From positions 1 to 5,852 of the forward strand of contig JALXDW010000251.1 of NCBI GenBank assembly GCA_027070385.1: 5,852 bases of DNA. Reading direction: 5' to 3'. This document shows, piece by piece, positions 1 through 5,852 of this stretch. The position numbers and the translations under genes are program-made. The DNA comes from Chromatiales bacterium (lineage in GTDB: Bacteria > Pseudomonadota > Gammaproteobacteria > UBA6429 > Thiohalophilaceae). The first letter of the stretch is position 1; each line of letters opens with the position of its first letter. The notes below the pieces were generated by a model that saw nothing but the letters and a program-made list of their open reading frames with translations, was not told where the DNA came from and ran no database searches.

Positions 1-897
1 ATTCAGAGTGTGGGGTTTGATTTTAATGATCATTGTTCCCAATATTTCAAAGGCATCTTCTTCGTCAAGATCCTGAATGGGCGATATAACAAAAGCAGTT
101 TGTTGATTAAAATCACCCAGGTGGGGATTAAAATTGGTCATCATTGAAAAAGCAGAATCTTCGGCTTTCATGGCTTTTTGATAAGCTTGACCTAAATCGG
201 TATCTTTAAATGGGCCATTGTTCAGGTTGGTGGCAAATTCAATGTTTTTCTGGGTGCTGTAAACAACATAACCTTTTTCGTCAACCAGTAAAATATCAGC
301 CACATCCAGTTTTTTATAGAAACCAAACAGCGTATCGTAATTTTCACTGTGTTTACTGGCTAGTGCTGTTTCATTATCGGGGTCACGCAAGTTATATTTT
401 TCACCAAACGGACTTTCATTTAAAACAATAAAAGCATATTGCTGAAATACACTGGCATCATCGAGTTGTTTCACAAATGATTCAGCACTGGTAAATTCAG
501 TTGTATTGTACTTCTTGAATTCTTCTGCAAATTGGGTGTTATAAAAGTTAATGAGTTCGGAGCGTTTTTCCTCTATACCATCGGAGGCCTGTTTTTTATC
601 GGTTTGAAATCCTGTACTCAGTCCCTGAATGCTGGATACGGTTCCAGGGTCAACCGAATAGTCCAGAATCTGTTTTTTCAGGTTATTCAAATACATTTGC
701 ACCTGAATTTTTTTCACTTCCCGCAAGGAAACCAGTCGCGCGTTAACCTGAGTCTTTATTGCTTCATACGTTGCCGAATCGGTTTGGGTGTAAGTAGCGA
801 CACTGCTAATGATTAACGGAATGGCTGTAAGCAGCGTAAAGGTAATCAGTAATTTGGTTTTAATGCTGTTGAGTTTCAGATTGAATTTGAACTTCAT
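1..897 (-). CDS. Methyl-accepting chemotaxis-type sensor, N-terminal part (cut by window edge)
   Basis: This open frame of 299 codons starts at the ATG at 897 and runs off the left edge, so only the N-terminal sensory half is visible. A short basic N-terminus (MKFKFNLKLN) is followed by a hydrophobic segment at about residues 16-34, which fits an uncleaved first membrane helix. After it comes a predicted periplasmic region whose opening, SLREVKKIQVQMYLNNLKKQ, resembles the helix at the start of Cache-type ligand-binding domains of gammaproteobacterial chemoreceptors. The motif LLVDEKGYVVYST near residues 203-215 fits a PAS/Cache strand-turn-strand. The second membrane helix, HAMP and signalling domains would lie outside the window, so a Cache-HAMP cyclase or kinase is possible. 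The upstream sigma-28 type promoter favours a chemoreceptor. The start is supported by AAGGG at 905-909, seven bases upstream. The ligand cannot be told. Confidence 0.75.
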   Translation of the reverse strand, partial: MKFKFNLKLNSIKTKLLITFTLLTAIPLIISSVATYTQTDSATYEAIKTQVNARLVSLREVKKIQVQMYLNNLKKQILDYSVDPGTVSSIQGLSTGFQTDKKQASDGIEEKRSELINFYNTQFAEEFKKYNTTEFTSAESFVKQLDDASVFQQYAFIVLNESPFGEKYNLRDPDNETALASKHSENYDTLFGFYKKLDVADILLVDEKGYVVYSTQKNIEFATNLNNGPFKDTDLGQAYQKAMKAEDSAFSMMTNFNPHLGDFNQQTAFVISPIQDLDEEDAFEILGTMIIKIKPHTLN

Positions 898-938
898 AAA
901 TTAACCCTTAATGTATTATTTTGCTTATCGCCACTTTA

Positions 939-965
939 ATAACGGCAGAATAAATACAAACTTGA
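939..965 (-). promoter_or_regulatory. Sigma-28 (FliA) type promoter for the chemoreceptor-like gene
   Basis: On the minus strand TCAAGTTT (965-958) is followed by exactly 11 bases and then GCCGTTAT (946-939). The known FliA consensus is TAAAGTTT-N11-GCCGATAA, with a TCAAG-type -35 form in pseudomonads. The match is 7 of 8 bases at -35 and 6 of 8 at -10, with the correct spacer. Transcription would begin near 932, giving a leader of about 35 bases before the ATG at 897, with its Shine-Dalgarno sequence at 905-909. This would place the gene in the late flagellar/chemotaxis regulon. The rest of the 898-992 gap shows nothing else convincing. Confidence 0.65.
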
Positions 966-992
966 GAGCAAAGTGGGTTCTTTTAAGCCCAA

Positions 993-1709
993 TTAGGGGG
1001 TTCTGGGAATAGCCCTATAAGGACTGTGGCGAATACGATCATGGTCATGCATGCGATATTGTACAAAATCATGGGCATGTTCAAAGTGCATAAAGGGGTT
1101 GCCTTCAATTTCTTCATGCATACTGCATGTTTCTTTTACGGCATAATTGTGTCCGGGCAAAATCAGGGTGGAGGCGGGCAGTTTTTCGGCCATTTGTTTC
1201 AAGGTCACATACATTTGTTCCGGATCACCGCCAGGTAAGTCACAGCGGCCGCAGCCAAAGACGAACAGGGTATCACCGGTGATGAGATCATTGCCGATTT
1301 TGTAGCAGGCGGAGCCGGGTGTGTGTCCCGGTGTATGTAAAATCTCAATATTTGTTTCTCCTAGTGGGATCGTGTCGCCCCCATGATGGAGACCGGAGGG
1401 AGCGATATCCTGGCCCCAGAACCGGGCTTCAGGTTTAAGTATATGGAGTTGGGCATCGGTTTTTTCTAAAATACCGTTTACACCGTTAATGTGATCATGG
1501 TGAGAGTGGGTGAGCAGTATATCGGTAATCTTTACCCCTTTTTTGGCCGCGAGTTGTAAAATGGCATCAACATCCCAGGCTGGATCGACCACTGCCGCAC
1601 GCCCGGTTTGGGTATCCTGAATCAGGTAAATAAAGTTTTCCATTGGCCCCAATTCAAGGGTATCAATATGGTAAGCTGCGCTGTTTTCAGGTTTCGTGCT
1701 ATTGGCCAT
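993..1709 (-). CDS. Glyoxalase II-like metallo-beta-lactamase-fold hydrolase
   Basis: This 238-residue cytoplasmic protein (no signal peptide) has the full metal-ligand set of the glyoxalase II branch of the MBL fold. THSHHDH lies at residues 67-73 (ligands H68, H70, D72, H73), HTPGHTPGS at 125-133 (H129), GDT at 145-147 (D146) and LPGHNY at 184-189 (H187). The family hydrolyses thioesters such as S-lactoylglutathione, or in the related ETHE1 branch oxidises persulfides; the substrate here is not shown by the sequence. The GCGRCDLPGGDPEQMY stretch (152-167) recalls the GCGR segment of these families but carries a CxxC-like C153/C156 pair. The C-terminal 42 residues are histidine-rich (seven His) in place of the helical substrate domain of classical GloB, so a gloB label is not justified. 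The start at 1709 keeps the conserved lead-in to GPMENFIYLI; no clear Shine-Dalgarno sequence precedes it. It is divergent from the methyltransferase gene. Confidence 0.88.
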   Translation of the reverse strand: MANSTKPENSAAYHIDTLELGPMENFIYLIQDTQTGRAAVVDPAWDVDAILQLAAKKGVKITDILLTHSHHDHINGVNGILEKTDAQLHILKPEARFWGQDIAPSGLHHGGDTIPLGETNIEILHTPGHTPGSACYKIGNDLITGDTLFVFGCGRCDLPGGDPEQMYVTLKQMAEKLPASTLILPGHNYAVKETCSMHEEIEGNPFMHFEHAHDFVQYRMHDHDRIRHSPYRAIPRTP

Positions 1710-1725
1710 AACAATAGAGTATAGC

Positions 1726-1736
1726 GACTTTAAGTC
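1726..1736. repeat. Perfect 11-bp palindrome in the divergent 55-bp gap
   Basis: GACTT-T-AAGTC is a perfect inverted repeat centred on 1731, almost midway between the two divergent start codons (1709 minus, 1765 plus). Its position suits an operator shared by both genes. The symmetry stops at the eleventh base, and I cannot assign it to a regulator. The gap also holds TATACT on the minus strand (1723-1718), a possible -10 for the hydrolase gene lacking a good -35. I found no convincing promoter for the plus-strand gene. A chance palindrome of this length is possible. Confidence 0.35.
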
Positions 1737-1764
1737 AAAGAAGTAAAATGAGAGTATCCCGCTT

Positions 1765-2418
1765 ATGAAAACATCTTTCTGGAAACAACGCTGGCAGGAA
1801 AATAAAATCGGATTTCACCTGAATGAGGTGAATCCGTTGTTAATTCAGTATGCTGACACGCTTCGACTGGCACCCGGGCAGCAAGTGTTTGTGCCATTGA
1901 GTGGCAAAAGTCTTGATATTATCTGGTTGGCGCAACAGGGCTATCAGGTATTGGCAAATGAATTAAGCCCACTGGCTGTCGAGGCTTTTTTTGCTGAAAA
2001 TCACTTGCAACCAAGCCAGATACAAAAAGGGGATTTAAGTTTTTACCAGTCCGGGTTAATCACCTTCGTCTGTGGTGATTTCTTTAAATTAACACCCACG
2101 CAAATGATTAACGTGGCAGCAGTATACGACCGTGCCGCGTTGGTTGCGTTGCCTGAAGCGATGCGTATCGATTATAGTCGGCACCTTAACCTGCTTTGTC
2201 CTCGTCAATCTCGATTGCTGGTGACGCTGGAATACGAACAATCAGAAATGGCCGGGCCACCGTTTGCTGTGCAAGAAGATGAGCTGAGGGCAGAATATGC
2301 CAACGGATTTCAGCTGAGGTGTTTACAACGCAGTGATGTATTGGCTGAACATGCACATTTTGCGGCAAAAGGCCTGAGTGGGTTAGATGAAGCGGTCTAT
2401 ATTTTGCATCCACAATAA
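1765..2418 (+). CDS. tpm: Thiopurine S-methyltransferase (SAM-dependent)
   Basis: The 217-residue product matches the usual length of bacterial thiopurine methyltransferases (about 218). These cytoplasmic enzymes transfer a methyl group from S-adenosylmethionine to thiols, and in some bacteria to selenium or tellurium species, giving volatile or less toxic products. Family hallmarks are FWKQRWQENKIGFH (5-18), VPLSGKSLDIIWLA (43-56, SAM-binding loop, normally VPLCGKS), NELSPLAVEAFF (65-76, with E66 at the usual SAM-ribose acid position), GDFF (104-107) and YDRAALVALP (121-130). Two family positions differ: Ser46 for Cys, and Ala64-Asn65 where GV or GI is usual before E-L-S. The fold otherwise looks intact. 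The ATG at 1765 is chosen because the protein begins just before the conserved FW; GAGAG at 1750-1754 is a modest, rather distant ribosome site. No strong terminator follows. Confidence 0.92.
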   Translation: MKTSFWKQRWQENKIGFHLNEVNPLLIQYADTLRLAPGQQVFVPLSGKSLDIIWLAQQGYQVLANELSPLAVEAFFAENHLQPSQIQKGDLSFYQSGLITFVCGDFFKLTPTQMINVAAVYDRAALVALPEAMRIDYSRHLNLLCPRQSRLLVTLEYEQSEMAGPPFAVQEDELRAEYANGFQLRCLQRSDVLAEHAHFAAKGLSGLDEAVYILHPQ

Positions 2419-2429
2419 AGCAATGATGG

Positions 2430-2457
2430 TTGCTTCATAGTAGCCGTTTATTATAAT
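2430..2457 (+). promoter_or_regulatory. Sigma-70-like promoter upstream of the lytic transglycosylase gene
   Basis: A perfect -10 hexamer TATAAT lies at 2452-2457, with TTGCTT (2430-2435) 16 bases upstream matching only the TTG of the -35 consensus. Transcription would begin near 2464, leaving a leader of about 45 bases that contains AGGA (2495-2498). It lies in the 90-bp gap after the methyltransferase stop codon, so the transglycosylase probably has its own transcript. Confidence 0.45.
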
Positions 2458-2508
2458 TGAGTGTAGAACAACCAGATTGGATTTCAGGTTAATCAGGATT
2501 GGGTACTG

Positions 2509-3135
2509 ATGTTTTCGAGTCGTTATTTTTCAATATTTTTCAGTCTATTAGCAATGACTTTTTACAGTCATTCTATTTATGCGGGCTATTATGTGTATCA
2601 AATGCCAGACGGTAGTCGGGTGATTACTGATCGGCCTCAGCACAGTCAAACTGCAAAATTAGTGCGTAAAAGCCAAAAAGTTGGCGGTATCGGTAAAGCG
2701 GTGTCGAATACCATTGTGGTTGAACCGGCAGCCGGTGAGAATAAATTTGACGATTTGATCAGTATCGTTTCCAAACGGCATGGTATGGATCCGGCTCTGA
2801 TTAAGGCTGTGGTACACACAGAATCGTATTTTAACCCGAATGCCACTTCGCGGGTGGGAGCGTCCGGTTTAATGCAACTGATGCCTCAAACGGCTGAAAG
2901 GTATGGAGTTTTTGATTTATACAGCCCAATGAAAAATCTGGATGCCGGTGTCAGGCATCTGCGCTATTTACTGCGTCGGTACAAAAATCGTTTAAGTTAT
3001 GCTTTGGCGGCCTATAATGCCGGTGAAAAGGCGGTGCGCTTTTATAATGGTATTCCACCCTATCGGGAAACACGACAATATATACGCAAGGTTATGCAAT
3101 ACCAGTCGTACTATCAGAAACAGTATCGACTGTAA
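2509..3135 (+). CDS. Secreted lytic transglycosylase, SLT family, with DUF4124-like N-terminus
   Basis: The 208-residue product begins with a probable Sec signal peptide (hydrophobic residues about 7-19, likely cleaved after SIYA at residue 25; no lipobox cysteine), so it should act in the periplasm. Residues 27-43 (YYVYQMPDGSRVITDRP) resemble a short DUF4124-type module. A linker leads to the catalytic SLT (Slt70/goose-lysozyme-like) domain at about 80-200: catalytic glutamate E105 in HTESYFNPNA, GASGLMQLMPQTA (117-129), ALAAYNAG (165-172) and ETRQYIRKV (187-195). The family cuts the MurNAc-GlcNAc bond of peptidoglycan, forming 1,6-anhydro-MurNAc. All family motifs are present, so it should be active. 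The small size and single domain exclude full Slt70; whether it serves wall turnover or a secretion or flagellar machine is not shown. AGGA ten bases upstream supports the start. Confidence 0.9.
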   Translation: MFSSRYFSIFFSLLAMTFYSHSIYAGYYVYQMPDGSRVITDRPQHSQTAKLVRKSQKVGGIGKAVSNTIVVEPAAGENKFDDLISIVSKRHGMDPALIKAVVHTESYFNPNATSRVGASGLMQLMPQTAERYGVFDLYSPMKNLDAGVRHLRYLLRRYKNRLSYALAAYNAGEKAVRFYNGIPPYRETRQYIRKVMQYQSYYQKQYRL

Positions 3136-3198
3136 GTTATTCGTTTTACAGGGTTCCCTCCCCATTCATTTATTTAATCTGTTTTATCGTACCCCATA

Positions 3199-3227
3199 TT
3201 TTCAATTACCTGGGTGGCGGGTATGAT
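3199..3227 (+). promoter_or_regulatory. Sigma-70-like promoter upstream of dinB
   Basis: TTTTCA (3199-3204, four of six bases of the -35 consensus) is separated by 17 bases from TATGAT (3222-3227, five of six of the -10 consensus). Transcription would begin near 3234, about 32 bases before the dinB GTG. I looked for an SOS box of the form CTG-N10-CAG between the transglycosylase stop and dinB and found none, so LexA control of the enterobacterial type is not visible. The remainder of the 130-bp gap shows no convincing terminator. Confidence 0.4.
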
Positions 3228-3233
3228 GTTTGT

Positions 3234-3269
3234 ATGGTTAAAACGGTTTCCGGCAAATACAGACAGTGA
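3234..3269 (+). CDS. Possible 11-codon leader peptide overlapping the dinB start (tentative)
   Basis: An ATG at 3234 opens an 11-codon frame (MVKTVSGKYRQ) whose TGA stop (3267-3269) overlaps the dinB GTG (3266-3268) as GTGA. Such overlaps are a known arrangement for translational coupling, and dinB has no recognisable Shine-Dalgarno sequence of its own. The minicistron also lacks a clear ribosome site, and its ATG coincides with the expected transcription start of the promoter-like pair at 3199-3227. It could therefore be leaderless, or simply chance. The peptide resembles nothing I recognise. Confidence 0.2.
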   Translation: MVKTVSGKYRQ

Positions 3270-4474
3270 TTATTCATGTGGATATGGATGCCTTTTATGC
3301 ATCGGTTGAAATACGCGAACAACCTGAACTGGCTTCATTCCCGGTGGTTGTTGGTGGACGTGAAGGCCGAGGTGTTGTGGCTGCCGCAAATTATAATGCA
3401 CGAAAATTCGGTGTACGTAGTGCCATGCCTATCAGTGAAGCCAAACGCCGTTGTAAAAATCTTGTTTGTTTGCCAGTTCGTATGGCGTTATATGTGGAAG
3501 CTTCACAAAAAATCAATGAAGTTTTTTATCGTTATACCCCGGAAATAGAACCGTTATCGCTTGATGAAGCCTTTCTTGATGTGACTGCCAGCGAACATTT
3601 ATTTAAAGGTGCAGAAAATATCGGGCAAATGATTAAACAGGATATTTTAAAGGAAACAAAACTAGTGTGTTCGGTGGGGATTGCCAGTAATAAATATGTT
3701 GCAAAAATTGCATCGGATATTAATAAACCTGATGGTTTTGTTTATGTGAGCAAAGACAAACAGCAGCAATTTCTGGATCCATTGCCGGTGAGCCGATTGT
3801 GGGGAGCGGGTAAAGTAACACAAGAAAAATTCAGCCAATACGGAATTAAAACCATTGCAGATGTACGTCAGCAATCTGCCGTGTTTATGCAATCTGTTTT
3901 TGGAAATACTGGCCAGCATTTTCTTGATCTTGCCAATGGCCTGGATATTCGTCGAGTCAGCTCAGAGCGTAAAACAAAATCAATTTCACATGAAACAACT
4001 TTTGAAAAAGATGTGACTGATATGCTGGTTTTACGCTCTTATCTTGTGGATCTTTGTGAGCAGGTAGCAGCCCGGTTACGAGCTAAACACTATTTTGCCA
4101 GGACAGTGAATATTAAGTTACGCTATCCCGATTTTAAAACCATTACCCGTTCAGTGAGCCTGGAGACACCGGATAATAATACGGATATTTTACTGGAACG
4201 GGCGGTCACTTTATTTACCCGTGCGATGCAACAGAATAAATCCGCTATTCGATTAATTGGAATAGGCGTATCCGGATTGATTAAGGCAGAAAAATTCAAC
4301 ACTTTGGATCAACCCTTATTCAACAGGATACAGGACAAACAGATTGATATGTTTGGCCAACAGAATACCCCGGCCGTATCAGGCAAACAAAGAAATATTG
4401 ATAAAATTGCTGACAAAGTTAATCAGCGATTTGGAAAAAAGACCGTACGTCGTGGGCGTAGTTACCATAAATAA
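3266..4474 (+). CDS. dinB: DNA polymerase IV (Y-family translesion polymerase)
   Basis: The 402-residue protein is an error-prone, exonuclease-free polymerase that extends past template lesions. Palm and fingers occupy about residues 1-165, with catalytic carboxylates D6 in HVDMDAFYASVE and D100/E101 in LSLDEAFLD. Y11 sits at the steric-gate position that excludes ribonucleotides (Phe13 in E. coli). SVGIASNKYVAKIASD (136-151) is the conserved palm helix region. The thumb helix-hairpin-helix lies at about 175-205 (VSRLWGAGKVTQEKFSQYGI), and the little finger at about 240-345. QIDMF at 359-363 matches the beta-clamp-binding pattern, followed by the usual tail (NIDKIADKVNQRFGKKTVRRG). It is longer than E. 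coli Pol IV (351), as in many other bacteria. The GTG at 3266 is chosen because an in-frame TAA at 3239 leaves no ATG upstream and MIIHVDMD fits the family. Its ribosome site is weak. pepN follows after 17 bp. Confidence 0.96.
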   Translation: MIIHVDMDAFYASVEIREQPELASFPVVVGGREGRGVVAAANYNARKFGVRSAMPISEAKRRCKNLVCLPVRMALYVEASQKINEVFYRYTPEIEPLSLDEAFLDVTASEHLFKGAENIGQMIKQDILKETKLVCSVGIASNKYVAKIASDINKPDGFVYVSKDKQQQFLDPLPVSRLWGAGKVTQEKFSQYGIKTIADVRQQSAVFMQSVFGNTGQHFLDLANGLDIRRVSSERKTKSISHETTFEKDVTDMLVLRSYLVDLCEQVAARLRAKHYFARTVNIKLRYPDFKTITRSVSLETPDNNTDILLERAVTLFTRAMQQNKSAIRLIGIGVSGLIKAEKFNTLDQPLFNRIQDKQIDMFGQQNTPAVSGKQRNIDKIADKVNQRFGKKTVRRGRSYHK

Positions 4475-4481
4475 AGCAACT

Positions 4482-4485
4482 GGAG
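4482..4485 (+). promoter_or_regulatory. Ribosome binding site that fixes the TTG start of pepN
   Basis: GGAG (part of CTGGAGAG) lies six bases upstream of the TTG at 4492, inside the 17-bp dinB-pepN spacer. The same frame has a TAA at 4468-4470 and no ATG between that stop and conserved PepN sequence. The next in-frame ATG, near 4579, would remove part of the conserved N-terminal domain. The spacing and the alignment with E. coli PepN both favour TTG. Confidence 0.75.
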
Positions 4486-4491
4486 AGTACA

Positions 4492-5852
4492 TTGAGTTCA
4501 GCAATCAAGCAGCAAACCCCCAATACCATTTATCTTAAAGATTATAAAAAACCGGATTACCTGGTTAAAAACGTTGATATGATTTTTGAGCTGGATGCCG
4601 GGAAAACCCAGGTAACATCTACTTTACAGATTGAGCGTAATACAGGTGTTGATACCGCTGCCCCTCTGGTATTAAACGGGCAGTCACTTGAATTGATTAA
4701 GGTCACTTTAAACAACCAGTTGTTAACCACTGCGGATTATGATTTAACAGATGAATCCCTGAAGCTTTCAGGATTGCCGGACAAATTTTGTATTACAACG
4801 GAAGTGACTCTTTCACCAGAAAATAATACAGCACTGGAAGGTCTGTATGCATCCAGTCATATGCTATGCACACAATGCGAAGCAGAAGGTTTTCGTCGTA
4901 TCAGCTATTTCCCTGATCGCCCTGATGTAATGGCCGAATTTACTGTTACTCTGATTGCCGATAAACAAAAATATCCGGTGTTACTATCCAATGGTAATCT
5001 GATTGATAGCGGTGAGGGTAAAGAAGGTCAGCACTGGGCTAAATGGCATGATCCAAGTCTTAAACCCAGTTATTTATTTGCACTGGTTGCTGGCCAGCTG
5101 GTTTGTAAACAAGGTTCCTTTACAACGCAGTCTGGTCGTGAGGTTGAATTGCGTATTTATGTTGAAGAAGAAAACAGCCATAAAACCGATTTTGCATTGG
5201 CTTGCTTGAAACAGGCGATGTTATGGGATGAACAAACGTATGGTCGAGAATATGATCTGGATATTTTCATGATTGTTGCTGTTGATGACTTTAACATGGG
5301 AGCAATGGAAAACAAGGGATTAAATATTTTTAATTCATCGTGCGTACTGGCCAGTCCTGAGACCGCGACCGATGCCGATTTTTACAATATTCAGAGTATT
5401 ATCGGCCATGAATATTTTCATAACTGGTCAGGTAATCGGGTGACTTGTCGAGACTGGTTTCAGCTAAGTTTAAAGGAAGGCTTCACCGTTTTTCGGGATC
5501 AACAGTTTTCTGCTGATTTGAACTCAGCTGCAGTAAAACGTATTGATGATGTCAATGTATTGCGAAACCATCAATTTGCACAGGATGCAGGGCCACTTGC
5601 GCATCCCGTTCGCCCCGACCGATACATTGAAATCAGCAATTTTTATACAGTAACGGTTTATAACAAAGGTGCAGAAGTTGTCCGCATGTTACATAACCTG
5701 GTTGGAGGAGAAGGTTTTCGAAAAGGAACAGACCTGTATTTTTCACGCCATGATGGTCAGGCAGTGACAACGGATGATTTTGTTAAGGCCATTGAAGATG
5801 CCAATCAACGGGATTTTAGCCAGTTTAAAAACTGGTACAGTCAGTCTGGTAC
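4492..5852 (+). CDS. pepN: Aminopeptidase N (M1 zinc metallopeptidase), N-terminal 453 codons; cut by window edge
   Basis: PepN is a cytoplasmic broad-specificity aminopeptidase that removes N-terminal residues in the last steps of peptide breakdown. The visible part covers the beta-saddle N-terminal domain (about 1-200) and most or all of the thermolysin-like catalytic domain. Key elements are CTQCEAEGFRRISYFPDRPDV (126-146, substrate-binding Q128 and E130), the exopeptidase motif GAMEN (270-274), zinc motif HEYFH (306-310) with third ligand E329 in LKEGF, and catalytic Y390 in VYNKGAEVV. Each of these lies nine residues after its E. coli counterpart, so the spacing is conserved and the enzyme looks intact. 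The Ig-like and C-terminal helical domains, about half of the roughly 870-residue family length, lie beyond the window. It starts at TTG. It is probably co-transcribed with dinB, although the two functions are unrelated. Confidence 0.95.
   Translation, partial: MSSAIKQQTPNTIYLKDYKKPDYLVKNVDMIFELDAGKTQVTSTLQIERNTGVDTAAPLVLNGQSLELIKVTLNNQLLTTADYDLTDESLKLSGLPDKFCITTEVTLSPENNTALEGLYASSHMLCTQCEAEGFRRISYFPDRPDVMAEFTVTLIADKQKYPVLLSNGNLIDSGEGKEGQHWAKWHDPSLKPSYLFALVAGQLVCKQGSFTTQSGREVELRIYVEEENSHKTDFALACLKQAMLWDEQTYGREYDLDIFMIVAVDDFNMGAMENKGLNIFNSSCVLASPETATDADFYNIQSIIGHEYFHNWSGNRVTCRDWFQLSLKEGFTVFRDQQFSADLNSAAVKRIDDVNVLRNHQFAQDAGPLAHPVRPDRYIEISNFYTVTVYNKGAEVVRMLHNLVGGEGFRKGTDLYFSRHDGQAVTTDDFVKAIEDANQRDFSQFKNWYSQSG

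Noticed and set aside
210..816. Plus-strand open frames of 73 and 94 codons
   Set aside because: Both lie antisense within the chemoreceptor-like gene, which has a ribosome site, a promoter and recognisable domain features; their translations resemble nothing I know.
974..991. Hairpin just downstream of the hydrolase stop codon as a terminator
   Set aside because: On the minus strand the stem is about six pairs with a bulged C, and it is followed by CTTTGCTC instead of a T tract; too weak to call.
1721..1740. IscR-type operator in the divergent gap
   Set aside because: It shows GACT and AGTC arms, but they are three bases apart instead of the five expected for the type 1 IscR consensus, and the flanks do not match.
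2418..2435. AAGCAA-N6-TTGCTT hairpin after the methyltransferase stop as a terminator
   Set aside because: It has six mostly weak pairs, no T tract, and overlaps the putative -35 of the next gene.
3223..3309. Alternative 28-codon frame across the dinB start
   Set aside because: It overlaps dinB out of frame, has no recognisable similarity and only a purine/G-rich stretch upstream; more likely chance than the GTGA-ending frame.
4344..4538. A 64-codon plus-strand frame spanning the dinB-pepN junction
   Set aside because: It overlaps both well-supported genes out of frame and has no distinguishing features.
1..5852. Mobile element, defence system, CRISPR array, riboswitch or RNA gene
   Set aside because: Reading both strands, I found no transposase, direct-repeat array, tRNA-like cloverleaf or long structured leader; every gap is 130 bp or shorter.

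Overview
The window looks like ordinary chromosomal DNA of a motile, AT-leaning gammaproteobacterium. The support is a PepN of the Escherichia coli type, a full-length DinB, a bacterial thiopurine methyltransferase, a secreted lytic transglycosylase, and a chemoreceptor-like gene behind a FliA (sigma-28) type promoter. Genus cannot be told from the sequence. There are no insertion sequences, tRNA or rRNA genes, CRISPR arrays or prophage genes.

Layout. Positions 1-897 (minus) hold the first 299 codons of a membrane sensor, probably a methyl-accepting chemotaxis protein. The 95-bp gap behind it carries its sigma-28 promoter. Positions 993-1709 (minus) encode a glyoxalase II-like metallo-beta-lactamase-fold hydrolase. 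A 55-bp divergent gap, containing a perfect 11-bp palindrome, separates it from a thiopurine S-methyltransferase gene at 1765-2418 (plus). Then come a secreted lytic transglycosylase (2509-3135), DNA polymerase IV (dinB, 3266-4474, GTG start) and the first 453 codons of aminopeptidase N (pepN, from a TTG start at 4492, running off the right edge). All plus-strand genes are co-oriented. The lytic transglycosylase and dinB each have a promoter-like sequence of their own, while dinB and pepN are 17 bp apart and probably co-transcribed.

How the genes work together. This is mostly a row of independent housekeeping functions: chemotaxis, thiol or thioester metabolism, thiol/chalcogen methylation, peptidoglycan turnover, translesion synthesis and peptide degradation. 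The only pairing that hints at shared function is the divergent hydrolase/methyltransferase pair. I do not see a new multi-gene system. The points most worth a second look are the sigma-28 promoter, a minicistron overlapping the dinB start as GTGA, the consecutive non-ATG starts of dinB and pepN, and substitutions in the SAM-binding motifs of the methyltransferase.
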